This document shows, one piece after another, positions 16,003 through 23,927 of a stretch of 64,000 bases of DNA. The notes beneath the pieces were generated by a model. That model saw nothing but the letters and a program-made list of their open reading frames with translations, did no database searches and was not told the origin of the DNA. The stretch comes from Treponema sp. C6A8 (GTDB lineage Bacteria; Spirochaetota; Spirochaetia; Treponematales; Treponemataceae): positions 62,001-126,000 of the forward strand of contig NZ_JHVB01000005.1 in the NCBI RefSeq assembly GCF_000619925.1, written 5' to 3'. The number at the start of each line of letters is the position of its first letter. Position 1 is the first letter of the stretch. The position numbers and the translations under genes were made by a program.

Positions 16003-19000
16003 CTAAAACTGCACTTCTATATTTTTAATTAATCCTTCTCGTGCAAATATTGCCTTAGTTTCTTCCACTGTCAGTTCGTTACCCGCACGCTTGCTTCCGT
16101 TTACGCTGATGCTGGCTTTTTCGGCCGAGGCTGCTTTTACGCCGCCTTTTCCAAAACGGTAGGTAACCGGAGTTCCGCACCAGGTAAAGCTCAAAGTGCT
16201 GTCTTCCCTGATTTCAGAATCCTTAAGAATAAGCGGAAGGAAGCTTGCTTTTCCGTCTTCAAGGCAAACTCCAAGTTCACCAAAGCGGGTAAGAACTTCT
16301 TCTTTTACCTGACCTGTCATACCAGGCTGTTTTGCGCCCTGTCCGCTTGGAGTATGTGAGTATGGATCTGCCGGGAAAGCGCCGTAAAGTTCAGGTGTCT
16401 TGTGGTAGCCAAGTCCGTCTCTTACTTCGTAGTAAGACTGAGTCAGCTTACGGGCATTTTCTTTATCACCAAGCTTTTCTGCCTTAAAGATGTTTTCCTG
16501 TACGGCAAGCAGCAGCTTTGAAACCATGTGCCAGTAAATGCTTCCAAGACCTTCGTAAGCATAGAAGGTTCCGGAACGGCCGGTAAAGCTCTGGTGATTA
16601 AAGGTCTTTTCGTAAAGGGCAAGAAGTGCTTCCTGCTCTGCAGCTGTCGGACGATTTTCTTCTTTCTGAGCAGCAATAAAATCCTTAATAACATTCGAGT
16701 TTCTGAAAGTTGGATTAAAGTGCCAGATATCGTTTACATCCTTTTCCATGTACAGAGTTCCGCTGCGGGAAATTAAAGCCTGCAGAGGTTTTACGTCTCC
16801 TGCCTTTACGCAGTTTTTGTTCTGGAAGGCTGGCAGTTCCTTGTTAGGGTAAAGCATGTAAGAATGCTGGCGAGTTTCGTACATCGCGCTCTTTCTGAGG
16901 GCTTCAAGAAGAGACTGAGCTTCTGCCGGGCTGAGCAAATCTGAAGAAAGAATTGCAACCTGACCTTCCAGCATTGGCTGAAGATAAACGATTTCCATTT
17001 TGCCGTCAGCGATTTTTACAGTGTTGTAAGAATGATAAAGTCCGTCGCTTCGTTTGTTCATCTTAATAGAAAGTTCAATCATCTTGTTGAATTCTGCAAG
17101 TGAAGCAAGCAGACTTGAGATTTCAAGCTTTTCTTCTCCGTCAGAATAACCGTTTTTGTAAAGGTCATTTCTTTCTTTTTCAAAAATACGTCCGGCCTTG
17201 TCTGTGAAAGCCTTTCTTTCTTCTGCATTTTCTGCGGCCTTTTTAAGGTCTGCGTCTTTGTAAAGTGCGGTCAGTTCTGTGAGCGCTGCCTTTACAACCT
17301 TAGGAAGAGAAACTTCCTTTACACCGCTCTGCTCAAAAATATTCTGCAGCAGTCTGATGTAGCGGTAGAGATAGCAGAGGGTAACAACTGAAAGACCATA
17401 GCCTGCAAGAGCGTTGTTAGCGTCATTCCATTCAGGGCGCTGGGTGTTCAGCCAGATTCCTCCGCCCGGCACAAGATTAGAGATTTTTGTAATTACAATC
17501 TGCAGGGCTTTTGCGGCAAAGCTTACCAGATAAGGATTTTTGTCGCTTCCAAGTACCAGTTTTGCATCAGAACCGCGGACTTTTGTCTCCTTCTGAAGCT
17601 GATTGCTCAATTCGCGGTCAAAGAAGATTGTATTTCTTGGGTCTTTTAAAATCTCATCATAAGATTTGATGCGGTAAGGCACGTTTGCGCTTGTGTAGAT
17701 TTTTTCATCAAGACTCTGCATAAGCGAAGCCTTATCTGTTTTAAGAAGGAATTCCAGAAGCTTTGCAAAGTAGATAACCTGATGGTCTCCCCAGTAACCG
17801 ATAAAGGCCCATGGATTGTTTGGATCCGGGATTTCCCAGTCGATTCCGGCGCGGTTGATTTTATAAGGATTGAAACCGTCTGCTGTCATTGCGTTCAGGA
17901 ATTTTACGCACATATTTTTGATGTAGAAAGGATAAGACCATGAAAGGGCTTCCCAGTTCTGGAAGATGTCTCGCCAGTTTCCTTCGTAATTCAAGATTGG
18001 ATTTCCGTCAGTGTCGCGGAGTTTAATTGAGAAAATGTTCCATGGACGGCTTGGGTCACCGTGGCGGCGGCTGAAGGTGAGAGGCATGTATTCAAAGAAA
18101 AGGCGGGTAAGCTGAGGATTGTCATGCTTCTTTACAGCGTCAAAAAGCTCCTTGTAATCTACATCTGATTTTTTGTCCATCAAAGGTTTTACAAGGCTCT
18201 GAGCTTCTTTTACAAGACCTGTGTTTCTCTGTTCAATGAAAACGATAAAGTCTTTTAAGCCGATTTTTCCCTGATTGCAGAAAATACCGCCGCGCATAAT
18301 ATTAAACATTACATTCTGCTGGTGGTGAACGCATGCCATTGTGTCGGCAGTTGACTGAAGTCCGTCTGCATTTGCAAGGTAGTCAGTCATAAGAGCGTCA
18401 GTCTTTTTAATATCAGCTTCAAGAAGTTTTAGAGCCTCTTTTCTGTCTTTAATTTCTGCCTTAAGATTTTCAAGTTTTGCAAGGTCAAGGTAAGTATTGA
18501 AAACCTGATACCAGTCTGCTTTTTCCTTTGCTTCAAGGCTAAGGTTTTTGCAGATAAAGCATGAAGAACGTGTTCCCTTTGTTACAATCTGAGGATTAAA
18601 ATCTGCTGTTTTAGGAAGAGAAGTGAAGTTTGCAAAGTCGGCAGGGGCACTTGTATTCAAAATGATTTTATCATCTGTTGTGAACCAGCTTACATTGGCG
18701 AGAAGGCTTTCTGAAGGTTCAGCCTTATCGGTAAGAACTGATGAAAGGGCGAAGAGAGCAATGTTTCCACTTTCGTCCAGGTCGGTTTTCTTGTAGGCGT
18801 CAAGGAGGCAGCTGTTAGAGTTCTGCAAATCTGAAGTTGTGCAGGCAGGCATGATGTTCTGTGCCCCGTCAAGAACTGCAAGTTCAACCGGCTTGTCGTT
18901 AAGATTTTTAATTACAGTTGATTTTACAAGTCCAAAATGGTCAGAAGAAGTCCAGCCGATTCTAAAAAGAAGATTGAGTTTTGTGTTGATTTCTTCAAAC

Positions 19001-19380
19001 CATACAGCGGTTCCGTTGTAGTTTTTGTAAATGTTGAACTGAGAATTTCCTTCCATCAGTTTTTTTACGGAAGGAGATGCGTTGAAGTAAGAGAAAGGCT
19101 CCCAAAGTTCAATTCTGTTGCTTGTTTTTACAGCTACTGCTGCATAATTTCCTGTATAAGTGCGTGCGTCAAAAACCTTGTCTGCTGTGTAATATGGAAA
19201 AACAGCGTGATTACTGTCAATTCGTCCTGCTGTAATTCCGCCCTGTGACCAGCAGAAATTCCAGATGTCTGACGAGCTTGTGATGGTCATAAAAAAGTTT
19301 TCCATCATGTCGTAATTTTCGATTTTGTAAACCGGGCAGCTATCCAGTTCTGTAAAAAATCCTTTTACTTCTTTTTTCAT
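16003..19380 (-). CDS. Giant GH94-clan phosphorylase-like enzyme
   Basis: 1125 residues from the ATG at 19380, which has AAGGA six bases upstream; the longer frame would begin with GTG at 19404. No signal peptide. The C-terminal two thirds look like an (alpha/alpha)6 barrel: DPNNPWAFIGYWGDHQ, then GGIWLNTQRPEWNDANNALAG. Asp653 in EWNDANN is the probable general acid by analogy with the WND motif of cellobiose phosphorylase. The length and motifs resemble the large inverting phosphorylases related to GH94 (such as GH149 and GH161, acting on beta-1,3-glucans), but I cannot assign the family or substrate. Likely cytoplasmic phosphorolysis of an imported oligosaccharide, controlled by the convergent LacI-type regulator. 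Confidence 0.6.
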   Translation of the reverse strand: MKKEVKGFFTELDSCPVYKIENYDMMENFFMTITSSSDIWNFCWSQGGITAGRIDSNHAVFPYYTADKVFDARTYTGNYAAVAVKTSNRIELWEPFSYFNASPSVKKLMEGNSQFNIYKNYNGTAVWFEEINTKLNLLFRIGWTSSDHFGLVKSTVIKNLNDKPVELAVLDGAQNIMPACTTSDLQNSNSCLLDAYKKTDLDESGNIALFALSSVLTDKAEPSESLLANVSWFTTDDKIILNTSAPADFANFTSLPKTADFNPQIVTKGTRSSCFICKNLSLEAKEKADWYQVFNTYLDLAKLENLKAEIKDRKEALKLLEADIKKTDALMTDYLANADGLQSTADTMACVHHQQNVMFNIMRGGIFCNQGKIGLKDFIVFIEQRNTGLVKEAQSLVKPLMDKKSDVDYKELFDAVKKHDNPQLTRLFFEYMPLTFSRRHGDPSRPWNIFSIKLRDTDGNPILNYEGNWRDIFQNWEALSWSYPFYIKNMCVKFLNAMTADGFNPYKINRAGIDWEIPDPNNPWAFIGYWGDHQVIYFAKLLEFLLKTDKASLMQSLDEKIYTSANVPYRIKSYDEILKDPRNTIFFDRELSNQLQKETKVRGSDAKLVLGSDKNPYLVSFAAKALQIVITKISNLVPGGGIWLNTQRPEWNDANNALAGYGLSVVTLCYLYRYIRLLQNIFEQSGVKEVSLPKVVKAALTELTALYKDADLKKAAENAEERKAFTDKAGRIFEKERNDLYKNGYSDGEEKLEISSLLASLAEFNKMIELSIKMNKRSDGLYHSYNTVKIADGKMEIVYLQPMLEGQVAILSSDLLSPAEAQSLLEALRKSAMYETRQHSYMLYPNKELPAFQNKNCVKAGDVKPLQALISRSGTLYMEKDVNDIWHFNPTFRNSNVIKDFIAAQKEENRPTAAEQEALLALYEKTFNHQSFTGRSGTFYAYEGLGSIYWHMVSKLLLAVQENIFKAEKLGDKENARKLTQSYYEVRDGLGYHKTPELYGAFPADPYSHTPSGQGAKQPGMTGQVKEEVLTRFGELGVCLEDGKASFLPLILKDSEIREDSTLSFTWCGTPVTYRFGKGGVKAASAEKASISVNGSKRAGNELTVEETKAIFAREGLIKNIEVQF

Positions 19381-19420
19381 AAAAATCCTTCCGGGTGCAA
19401 GCACACCTTAAAAAAATATA

Positions 19421-19438
19421 TAGGCAACCGATTGCCTA
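19421..19438. promoter_or_regulatory. LacI-family operator of the phosphorylase gene
   Basis: TAGGCAACCGATTGCCTA is an 18-base palindrome with perfect seven-base arms and a CG centre (CAACCGATTG), the usual LacI/PurR-family layout. It lies downstream of the phosphorylase -10 region on the minus strand, where binding would block elongation or initiation. Confidence 0.7.
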
Positions 19439-19454
19439 CTTAATTTAGTTTTAA

Positions 19455-19481
19455 ACTATACTATAGGTTTTTTGTTGTCAA
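19455..19481 (-). promoter_or_regulatory. Promoter of the phosphorylase gene
   Basis: On the minus strand a perfect TTGACA (19481-19476) is followed by TATAGT at 19465-19460 and again at 19460-19455; the second gives a 15-base spacer, shorter than ideal. Transcripts would start just upstream of the operator. Confidence 0.5.
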
Positions 19482-19505
19482 GACTGGATTTTGATAAAAA
19501 TGTGA

Positions 19506-19517
19506 TATAATTAACTT
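19506..19517 (+). promoter_or_regulatory. -10 box of the AlkD-like gene, leaderless
   Basis: A perfect TATAAT (19506-19511) ends six bases before the ATG at 19518 with no Shine-Dalgarno. The -35 region at the right distance is poor (ACTGGA). Confidence 0.5.
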
Positions 19518-20237
19518 ATGCTTTCTACAAAAGAAGAAATAAGAAAAAAACTGTTTGAACTTCAGGACACTACTTACCGCGATTTTCAGGCAAAGCTTAT
19601 TCCCACCGTGGCAGCTGACAGTGTGATTGGTGTAAGAACGCCTGCTATGCGTGCCCTTGCAAAAAGTCTTGTAAAGGACGCAGCCTGTGATGAAGAAACT
19701 GCCTCTGCAATAAAAGCTTTCCTTTCCGACCTGCCTCATAAATATTATGATGAAAATCAGCTGCACGCATTTATTCTTAACGAAGAAAAAGATTTTGACA
19801 TCTGCTTTTCTGAAGTAGAAAAATTTCTTCCTTATGTTGATAACTGGGCAACCTGCGATACTCTTTTGCCTAAGGTGTTTAAGAAGACAAAAAATCACCA
19901 GGCTCTGCTTGAAGCCGTTAACCGCTGGATAAAATCAAGTCATACTTATACGGTGCGCTATGCAATCGGAAGTTTGATGCGCTATTTTCTTGATGATGAG
20001 TTTAAGCCCGAGTATCTGGAAAAAGTTGCTGAAGTTCGCTCAGAAGAGTATTACATCAGAATGATGGTTGCCTGGTATTTTGCAACGGCGCTTGCAAAAC
20101 AATGGGATGCAAGTCTGCCCTTTATAAAAGAAAAACGCCTTGAAGGCTGGACGCACAACAAGGCGATTCAAAAGGCTATAGAAAGCTACAGAATTGCCCC
20201 AGAGCAAAAAGTCTTGCTCAGAGGAATGAAGGTTTAA
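19518..20237 (+). CDS. AlkD-like DNA alkylation repair protein
   Basis: 239 residues of HEAT-like helical repeats, the normal size for the AlkC/AlkD DNA glycosylase family. Family features visible are VIGVRTPAMRALAKSL near the N-terminus, DNWATCDTL with the conserved Trp/Asp in the middle, and VRYAIGSLMRYFLDD followed by EYYIRMMVAWYFATAL. It would excise alkylated bases in the cytoplasm. The stop overlaps the stop of the convergent tsaD gene by four bases. Substrate range within the family varies, and several members have weak or no glycosylase activity. Confidence 0.85.
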   Translation: MLSTKEEIRKKLFELQDTTYRDFQAKLIPTVAADSVIGVRTPAMRALAKSLVKDAACDEETASAIKAFLSDLPHKYYDENQLHAFILNEEKDFDICFSEVEKFLPYVDNWATCDTLLPKVFKKTKNHQALLEAVNRWIKSSHTYTVRYAIGSLMRYFLDDEFKPEYLEKVAEVRSEEYYIRMMVAWYFATALAKQWDASLPFIKEKRLEGWTHNKAIQKAIESYRIAPEQKVLLRGMKV

Positions 20238-21271
20238 TTTTTATTTCTATTCGCGAAATTTGCTAATCCACGCTTAAACTGAGGAATGCGGGCGCAGGTT
20301 ACGCTGTCCCAGCCGTCGCGGTCGCCGCGTTTTAAGAAGTGGTAGGCAACTCCCGCAATCATGGCTCCATTGTCTCCGCAGAGTTTGAGCGGAGGGAAGA
20401 TGCAGTTTAAGTCTGTGCGTTCTGCCAAAAGTGAGCGGAGTCGTGAGTTTGCGGCAACACCACCGCCGGCAACAACTGTTGTAAGGCCTGTGTCCTCTAC
20501 CGCACGGAAGAGGCGTGAAGTCAAAGTCTTGCAGGCTGTTTCCTGGAAGGCGGCACACATATTTTCCTTAGAATGTTCGTATCCTTCGTTCCAGAACATG
20601 TCGCACTGGTGAATTACAGCTGTTTTCAATCCGCTGAAGGAAACGTCATAGCGGTGTTCCTTGTTATCAAGCTTAGGAACCGGGAAAGTTGCGGCTCTTG
20701 CGTCACCCTGCTTTGCAAGATTATCGATGATAACACCTCCAGGGTAACCCAAACCGTAGAATTTGCTGACCTTATCAAAAGCTTCGCCTACAGAATCATC
20801 AACTGTAGTTCCCAAAATCTCAAGATCATCAAAATTATTTACCTTACAGATAATACTGTGACCGCCGCTTACAAGAAGTCCCAGATAAGGATACTGAATG
20901 TCATTTACAAGGTGAGCGGCATAAAGATGACCCAGCATGTGGTTTACTGCAAGGAAAGGCTTATTCAAAGACCAGGCAAGTGTTTTTGCAAAAGTAAAAC
21001 CAACCATCAGAGAACCCATAAGACCCGGACGGTTTGTAGCAGCAATTGCATCAATATCATCAAAAGTAAGTTTTGCTTCTTCAAGAGCCTGACGAACTAC
21101 AGGCAAAATCCATTCAACATGCTTGCGGCTTGCAATTTCCGGCACAACGCCCTTATAAATCTGATGGAAGGGAATCTGAGTTGCTACAACGTTGCTCAAA
21201 ATTGTTTTTCCGTCTTCAACGATAGCGCAGGCTGTTTCATCACATGATGATTCAATTCCTAAAACTTTCAT
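20234..21271 (-). CDS. tsaD: tRNA N6-threonylcarbamoyladenosine transferase TsaD
   Basis: 345 residues, typical length. TsaD uses threonylcarbamoyl-AMP to modify A37 of ANN-decoding tRNAs, in complex with TsaB and TsaE. The ASKHA fold signature appears as VLGIESSCDETACAIVEDG at the start, the metal-binding His pair as VNHMLGHLYAAHL (about 110), and the nucleotide site as VVAGGGVAANSRLR (about 265). A GAGGA Shine-Dalgarno precedes the ATG by five bases. Other Tsa genes are not nearby. Confidence 0.97.
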   Translation of the reverse strand: MKVLGIESSCDETACAIVEDGKTILSNVVATQIPFHQIYKGVVPEIASRKHVEWILPVVRQALEEAKLTFDDIDAIAATNRPGLMGSLMVGFTFAKTLAWSLNKPFLAVNHMLGHLYAAHLVNDIQYPYLGLLVSGGHSIICKVNNFDDLEILGTTVDDSVGEAFDKVSKFYGLGYPGGVIIDNLAKQGDARAATFPVPKLDNKEHRYDVSFSGLKTAVIHQCDMFWNEGYEHSKENMCAAFQETACKTLTSRLFRAVEDTGLTTVVAGGGVAANSRLRSLLAERTDLNCIFPPLKLCGDNGAMIAGVAYHFLKRGDRDGWDSVTCARIPQFKRGLANFANRNKN

Positions 21272-21357
21272 ACTATTCCTCTAAGGTAAAGCTAAAAAAA
21301 GCAGTGCTTTTTTTTTAACGCTTTGCTATTTATCAAGAAGAGGCATAGCCTCTTCAC

Positions 21358-22698
21358 TCATCTCTTTAATCCACGGCATTCCGAAACCGTTTTAAACTTA
21401 TATCCCTTTTCCAGAAGTTCGGGATAAACTTCCATTAAGGCAGCCGGCATAAAATCAGCCGACCAGATATGGCCTATCATTATAACAACGCCGTCGCGGT
21501 TTGCAATATCAAGATTTTTACGAATTTCAGCTACAACGTTGTCGCGGGTTTTTACGTTATCCAGGAAACGACCGTTACGTTCATAATATGACAAACCAAG
21601 CGCACTTGCAACGGCAGGCACAGTAGTATTTACGTTAGTGCGGGAATCCAAAAAGTAGATACCGTTTTCAGATGCATACTTCAAAACCGTTTCCATTTTT
21701 TCTGCATCAGCCGTAATCAGCGAACCTTCGTGATTATTAAAGCCCGCAATCGGACCGATTTCCGAAATATTCTGATAAAGCATAGCCTTAATCTGCTTTT
21801 CATCCATGTTCGGTGTAATTGCGCCCGGCCCTGGATTCACTTTTTCGTTTATAGCCTGCATAGGCTGGTGCAGCATAAGCTCTTTTCCGCTGGCACGAAC
21901 CTTTGCAGCCGATTCTTTTGAGTGCGCCAGTTGAGGAAGCACCGCAATAGTAATTGGGAAGGGCAGATCAAGGAATTTCTGCAAGTGAGCAAGATTCTGA
22001 CCGCCGTCGTCCAGAAGAATTACAAGCTGAGCCCCGTTTTTAGCCTGAGGGAAATTGAATTTTGACTCAGCTACAGGGGTGGTAGACGGCACTGTCGCTT
22101 TGGAAGACGAACCTGTTGCCTGGGAAGACAGCGCTTGCTGGCTAGACGGCACCTTATTCTCCGTAGTTGGTGTTCTTACCGGTTCTTCTTCCTTTTTAGG
22201 AGTTACAGGCTTAGGCGCCTTTTCCTCAGCCTTCTTTTTAGCTGCAAGTTCAGCCTTTTTTTTAGCTTCTGCCGCCTTCTCTGCTTTTTCTTTTTCAGCC
22301 TGGGCCTTATCTGCCTTAGCCTTTTCTTCAGCCCTGCGTTTTTCTTCAGCCTTACGAGCCTCTTCTTTTTTCAAGGCATCTTTTTTCTTTTGAGCCGCAA
22401 GCCTTTCTTCCTGCAGCTTTTTCTCTTCGTTAATCTTCTCTTCTTCAAGACGCTTTTCCTGGGCCTTTCTCTCTTCCTCTTTTCTTTCTTCTTCAAGAAA
22501 AGTCTGCTGTTTATTCCATGCCCGCTGATTAATCGCCGTACTTACGACCAGAAGCCCCATGCAAATAGCAATAATTGCCGCGCACAAAATAATGATTTTG
22601 TAAGGAGCAATATAAACCTTGCCCTTTTTAGTGCGTTTTTTCTGAGTTCGTCGTGATTTTGCTGTAGTTTTTGATTTAGAAGCGCGCCTTTGAGCCAT
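21358..22698 (-). CDS. Divergent polysaccharide deacetylase-family protein with coiled-coil stalk
   Basis: 446 residues. A basic N-terminus, one membrane helix (KIIILCAAIIAICMGLLVV, about 33-51), then about 115 residues of Glu/Lys/Ala-rich coiled coil, a Ser/Thr/Pro-rich linker, and from about residue 225 a COG2861 (YibQ) domain: VILLDDGGQNL, MLHQPMQ, GFNNHEGSLITAD, FLDSRTN, VIMIGH. Members of this family have the NodB-like fold, but their enzymatic role is not established. The membrane anchor and stalk would place the domain in the periplasm, with a link to the cell wall possible. The promoter indicates a leaderless mRNA. Confidence 0.85.
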   Translation of the reverse strand: MAQRRASKSKTTAKSRRTQKKRTKKGKVYIAPYKIIILCAAIIAICMGLLVVSTAINQRAWNKQQTFLEEERKEEERKAQEKRLEEEKINEEKKLQEERLAAQKKKDALKKEEARKAEEKRRAEEKAKADKAQAEKEKAEKAAEAKKKAELAAKKKAEEKAPKPVTPKKEEEPVRTPTTENKVPSSQQALSSQATGSSSKATVPSTTPVAESKFNFPQAKNGAQLVILLDDGGQNLAHLQKFLDLPFPITIAVLPQLAHSKESAAKVRASGKELMLHQPMQAINEKVNPGPGAITPNMDEKQIKAMLYQNISEIGPIAGFNNHEGSLITADAEKMETVLKYASENGIYFLDSRTNVNTTVPAVASALGLSYYERNGRFLDNVKTRDNVVAEIRKNLDIANRDGVVIMIGHIWSADFMPAALMEVYPELLEKGYKFKTVSECRGLKR

Positions 22699-22735
22699 AT
22701 TCTTCTATTTTATAGTTTTCCCCGGGTATTTGCAA
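22699..22735 (-). promoter_or_regulatory. Promoter of the deacetylase-like gene, near-leaderless
   Basis: On the minus strand TTGCAA (22735-22730), 17 bases, TAAAAT (22712-22707), eight bases, ATG. No Shine-Dalgarno. Confidence 0.6.
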
Positions 22736-22750
22736 ATTATGAATCAGAAT

Positions 22751-22900
22751 AAATGGCTTGCGGTCACGAAGCATGGTTCAAAACCGCGCGATATCGCGCT
22801 ACATGCTGATTGTGGCAAAGAAACTTTTGAACAGGTCGCTCCCGCGACCTCCACAATCAGAATGTTTTTGAACCATGCTTCGTTCCCTCCGCCAGTTTCT
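22751..22900. repeat. Long inverted-repeat element, copy B
   Basis: Related to 3187-3342 over its whole length. GCATGGTTCAAAA (22771-22783) pairs with TTTTTGAACCATGC (22865-22878). GCGCGATATCGCGC (22786-22799) is identical to copy A. ACATGC (22801) can pair with GCATG at 22771, TGATTGTGG with CCACAATCA, and GGTCGC with GCGACC (22834/22844). Where its stem sequences differ from copy A both sides change together. The right-hand extension of copy A is missing. Confidence 0.75.
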
Positions 22901-22904
22901 CCTG

Positions 22905-22943
22905 TTTAAAAACACAAAACCGTCGAAGTTTCCCTCGACGGTT
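22905..22943 (-). terminator. Terminator of hsp20
   Basis: AACCGTCGA (22918-22926) pairs with TCGACGGTT (22935-22943). Read on the minus strand it is followed by TTTTGTGTTTTT. Between it and the hsp20 stop, 22949-23020 holds further nested inverted repeats (GGCTTC with GAAGCC, ACTTGC with GCAAGT). Confidence 0.7.
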
Positions 22944-23025
22944 ATTAGGCTTCCAGCCACTTGCGCAGCAAGTGTTAGGAGGTTAGAAGCCTTCGGAAGT
23001 TGGAGTTTTCGTTACGACCTCCACA

Positions 23026-23448
23026 TTACGCAGTCAAAGCCTTAATTTCAATCTTTTTAGGTGCTTCACTAGCTTTTTTCTGCATAAGGATTGTCAAAAC
23101 ACCGTTCTTAAAGTTAGCAGAAACATTTTCTGTATCTACATCCTTTGGCAGAACAAAGCGGCGTTCAAAGCTGCTTGTGCGTCGTTCTTTAAGAATGTAT
23201 TTTCCAGCCTTCTTCTCTTCTTTCTTTTCCTCTTTCAGCTCTTCTTTAGAAGAAGTAATAGTCAAATTGTTCTGGTCAAGCTCAATATTTACGTCTTTTT
23301 CAGTACGACCAGGCAAATCCATCTCAAGAGTGTAACTCTTTTCGTCCTCCTCAATGTCAACTTTTGGAGTAGAAGCTGTTACATGGCACATTGCAGGTGT
23401 GTCAAACACGTCGTTGAAAAGTGAATTGATAAGTGAAAGTTCGTTCAT
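23026..23448 (-). CDS. Hsp20 small heat-shock protein
   Basis: 140-residue cytoplasmic alpha-crystallin-type chaperone that holds unfolding proteins for refolding. The alpha-crystallin domain covers about residues 28-130: PKVDIEEDEKSYTLEMDLPG at its start, SFERRFVLPKDVD in the middle, and the hallmark GVLTI near the end. The loop between strands is Lys/Glu-rich. A GAGG Shine-Dalgarno precedes the ATG. A 20-base near-palindrome overlapping the probable -10 region suggests repression. Confidence 0.95.
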   Translation of the reverse strand: MNELSLINSLFNDVFDTPAMCHVTASTPKVDIEEDEKSYTLEMDLPGRTEKDVNIELDQNNLTITSSKEELKEEKKEEKKAGKYILKERRTSSFERRFVLPKDVDTENVSANFKNGVLTILMQKKASEAPKKIEIKALTA

Positions 23449-23470
23449 ATCGTACCTCGATTTTTTTTAA

Positions 23471-23490
23471 GGGAGCTTATACAAGTTCCC
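23471..23490. promoter_or_regulatory. Palindrome in the hsp20 promoter/leader
   Basis: GGGAGCTT-ATAC-AAGTTCCC overlaps a minus-strand TATAAG and lies about 22 bases before the start codon. It is not a CIRCE element. It could be an operator or a leader hairpin. Confidence 0.4.
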
Positions 23491-23564
23491 AGATTTTTCA
23501 CTTAATATATAGCAATATTCGTGCCAACTTTCTGATATTTAATAAAATTTGCTAAATTTTATGA

Positions 23565-23745
23565 ATTTTTCGGGCGGGCCCCCCTATTAACAGGCTTTCC
23601 GGCACTCCGCTGCCGCTTCGGTCTTAAAAATTCCGCTCCGCTCCCATTTTTAAGACGGCTCCGCCTGCCTCCAGGCCTGCGCATGCTGCCCCATAAATCA
23701 GCCAGTTTTCTCTCCGCTTCGGGAGAATTTTCCCAAATTTTCATC
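23565..23745. repeat. GC-rich intergenic block with perfect hairpin
   Basis: A GC-rich stretch in an AT-rich neighbourhood, with many CCGCT and CTCCG words. GTCTTAAAAAT (23621-23631) pairs perfectly with ATTTTTAAGAC (23646-23656) around a TCCGCTCCGCTCCC loop. The 61-codon frame here shows no domain or Shine-Dalgarno; I regard the block as non-coding. Confidence 0.4.
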
Positions 23746-23794
23746 CAAAATAAAGCTTAGTGAGTAAATATGACACAGTAACTTGTTTCTTTTC

Positions 23795-23901
23795 GACACG
23801 GATGCACGCAGATGAACACGGATGGGACACGGATACTTTTTAATCAGTTATTTTATAATCACTATCCGTGATAATCCGTGTTTATCCGTTTAATCCGTGT
23901 C
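23795..23901. repeat. ACACGGAT / ATCCGTGT repeat cluster forming a long hairpin
   Basis: Three forward ACACGGAT-type words (23795, 23816, 23826) face four inverted ATCCGT words (23863, 23873, 23884, 23892) across a 27-base AT-rich loop. The outer ends GACACGGAT and ATCCGTGTC pair exactly. The right side is followed by A8, so on the minus strand the structure is preceded by a T-run. I recall similar degenerate words as intergenic repeats in other bacteria; origin unknown. Confidence 0.55.
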
Positions 23902-23927
23902 AAAAAAAATCTGCGCCCTTTCTGCGG

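Noticed and set aside
20573..21247. 224-codon frame antisense to tsaD
   Set aside because: No similarity, no Shine-Dalgarno; a shadow of a well-supported gene.
22055..22656. Phe/Leu/Ser-rich plus-strand frames opposite the coiled-coil gene
   Set aside because: They are the antisense of Lys/Glu codons in the deacetylase-like gene and only mimic membrane proteins.
23471..23490. CIRCE (HrcA) operator before hsp20
   Set aside because: The palindrome GGGAGCTT/AAGTTCCC has a four-base centre and no TTAGCACTC arms.
23559..23744. 61-codon minus-strand frame
   Set aside because: Arg/Gly/Pro-rich translation of a GC-rich palindromic block, no domain and no ribosome-binding site.
23795..23901. ACACGGAT words as a CRISPR array
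   Set aside because: Repeats are too short, in both orientations and irregularly spaced; no spacers and no cas genes. No CRISPR array was seen anywhere in the window.
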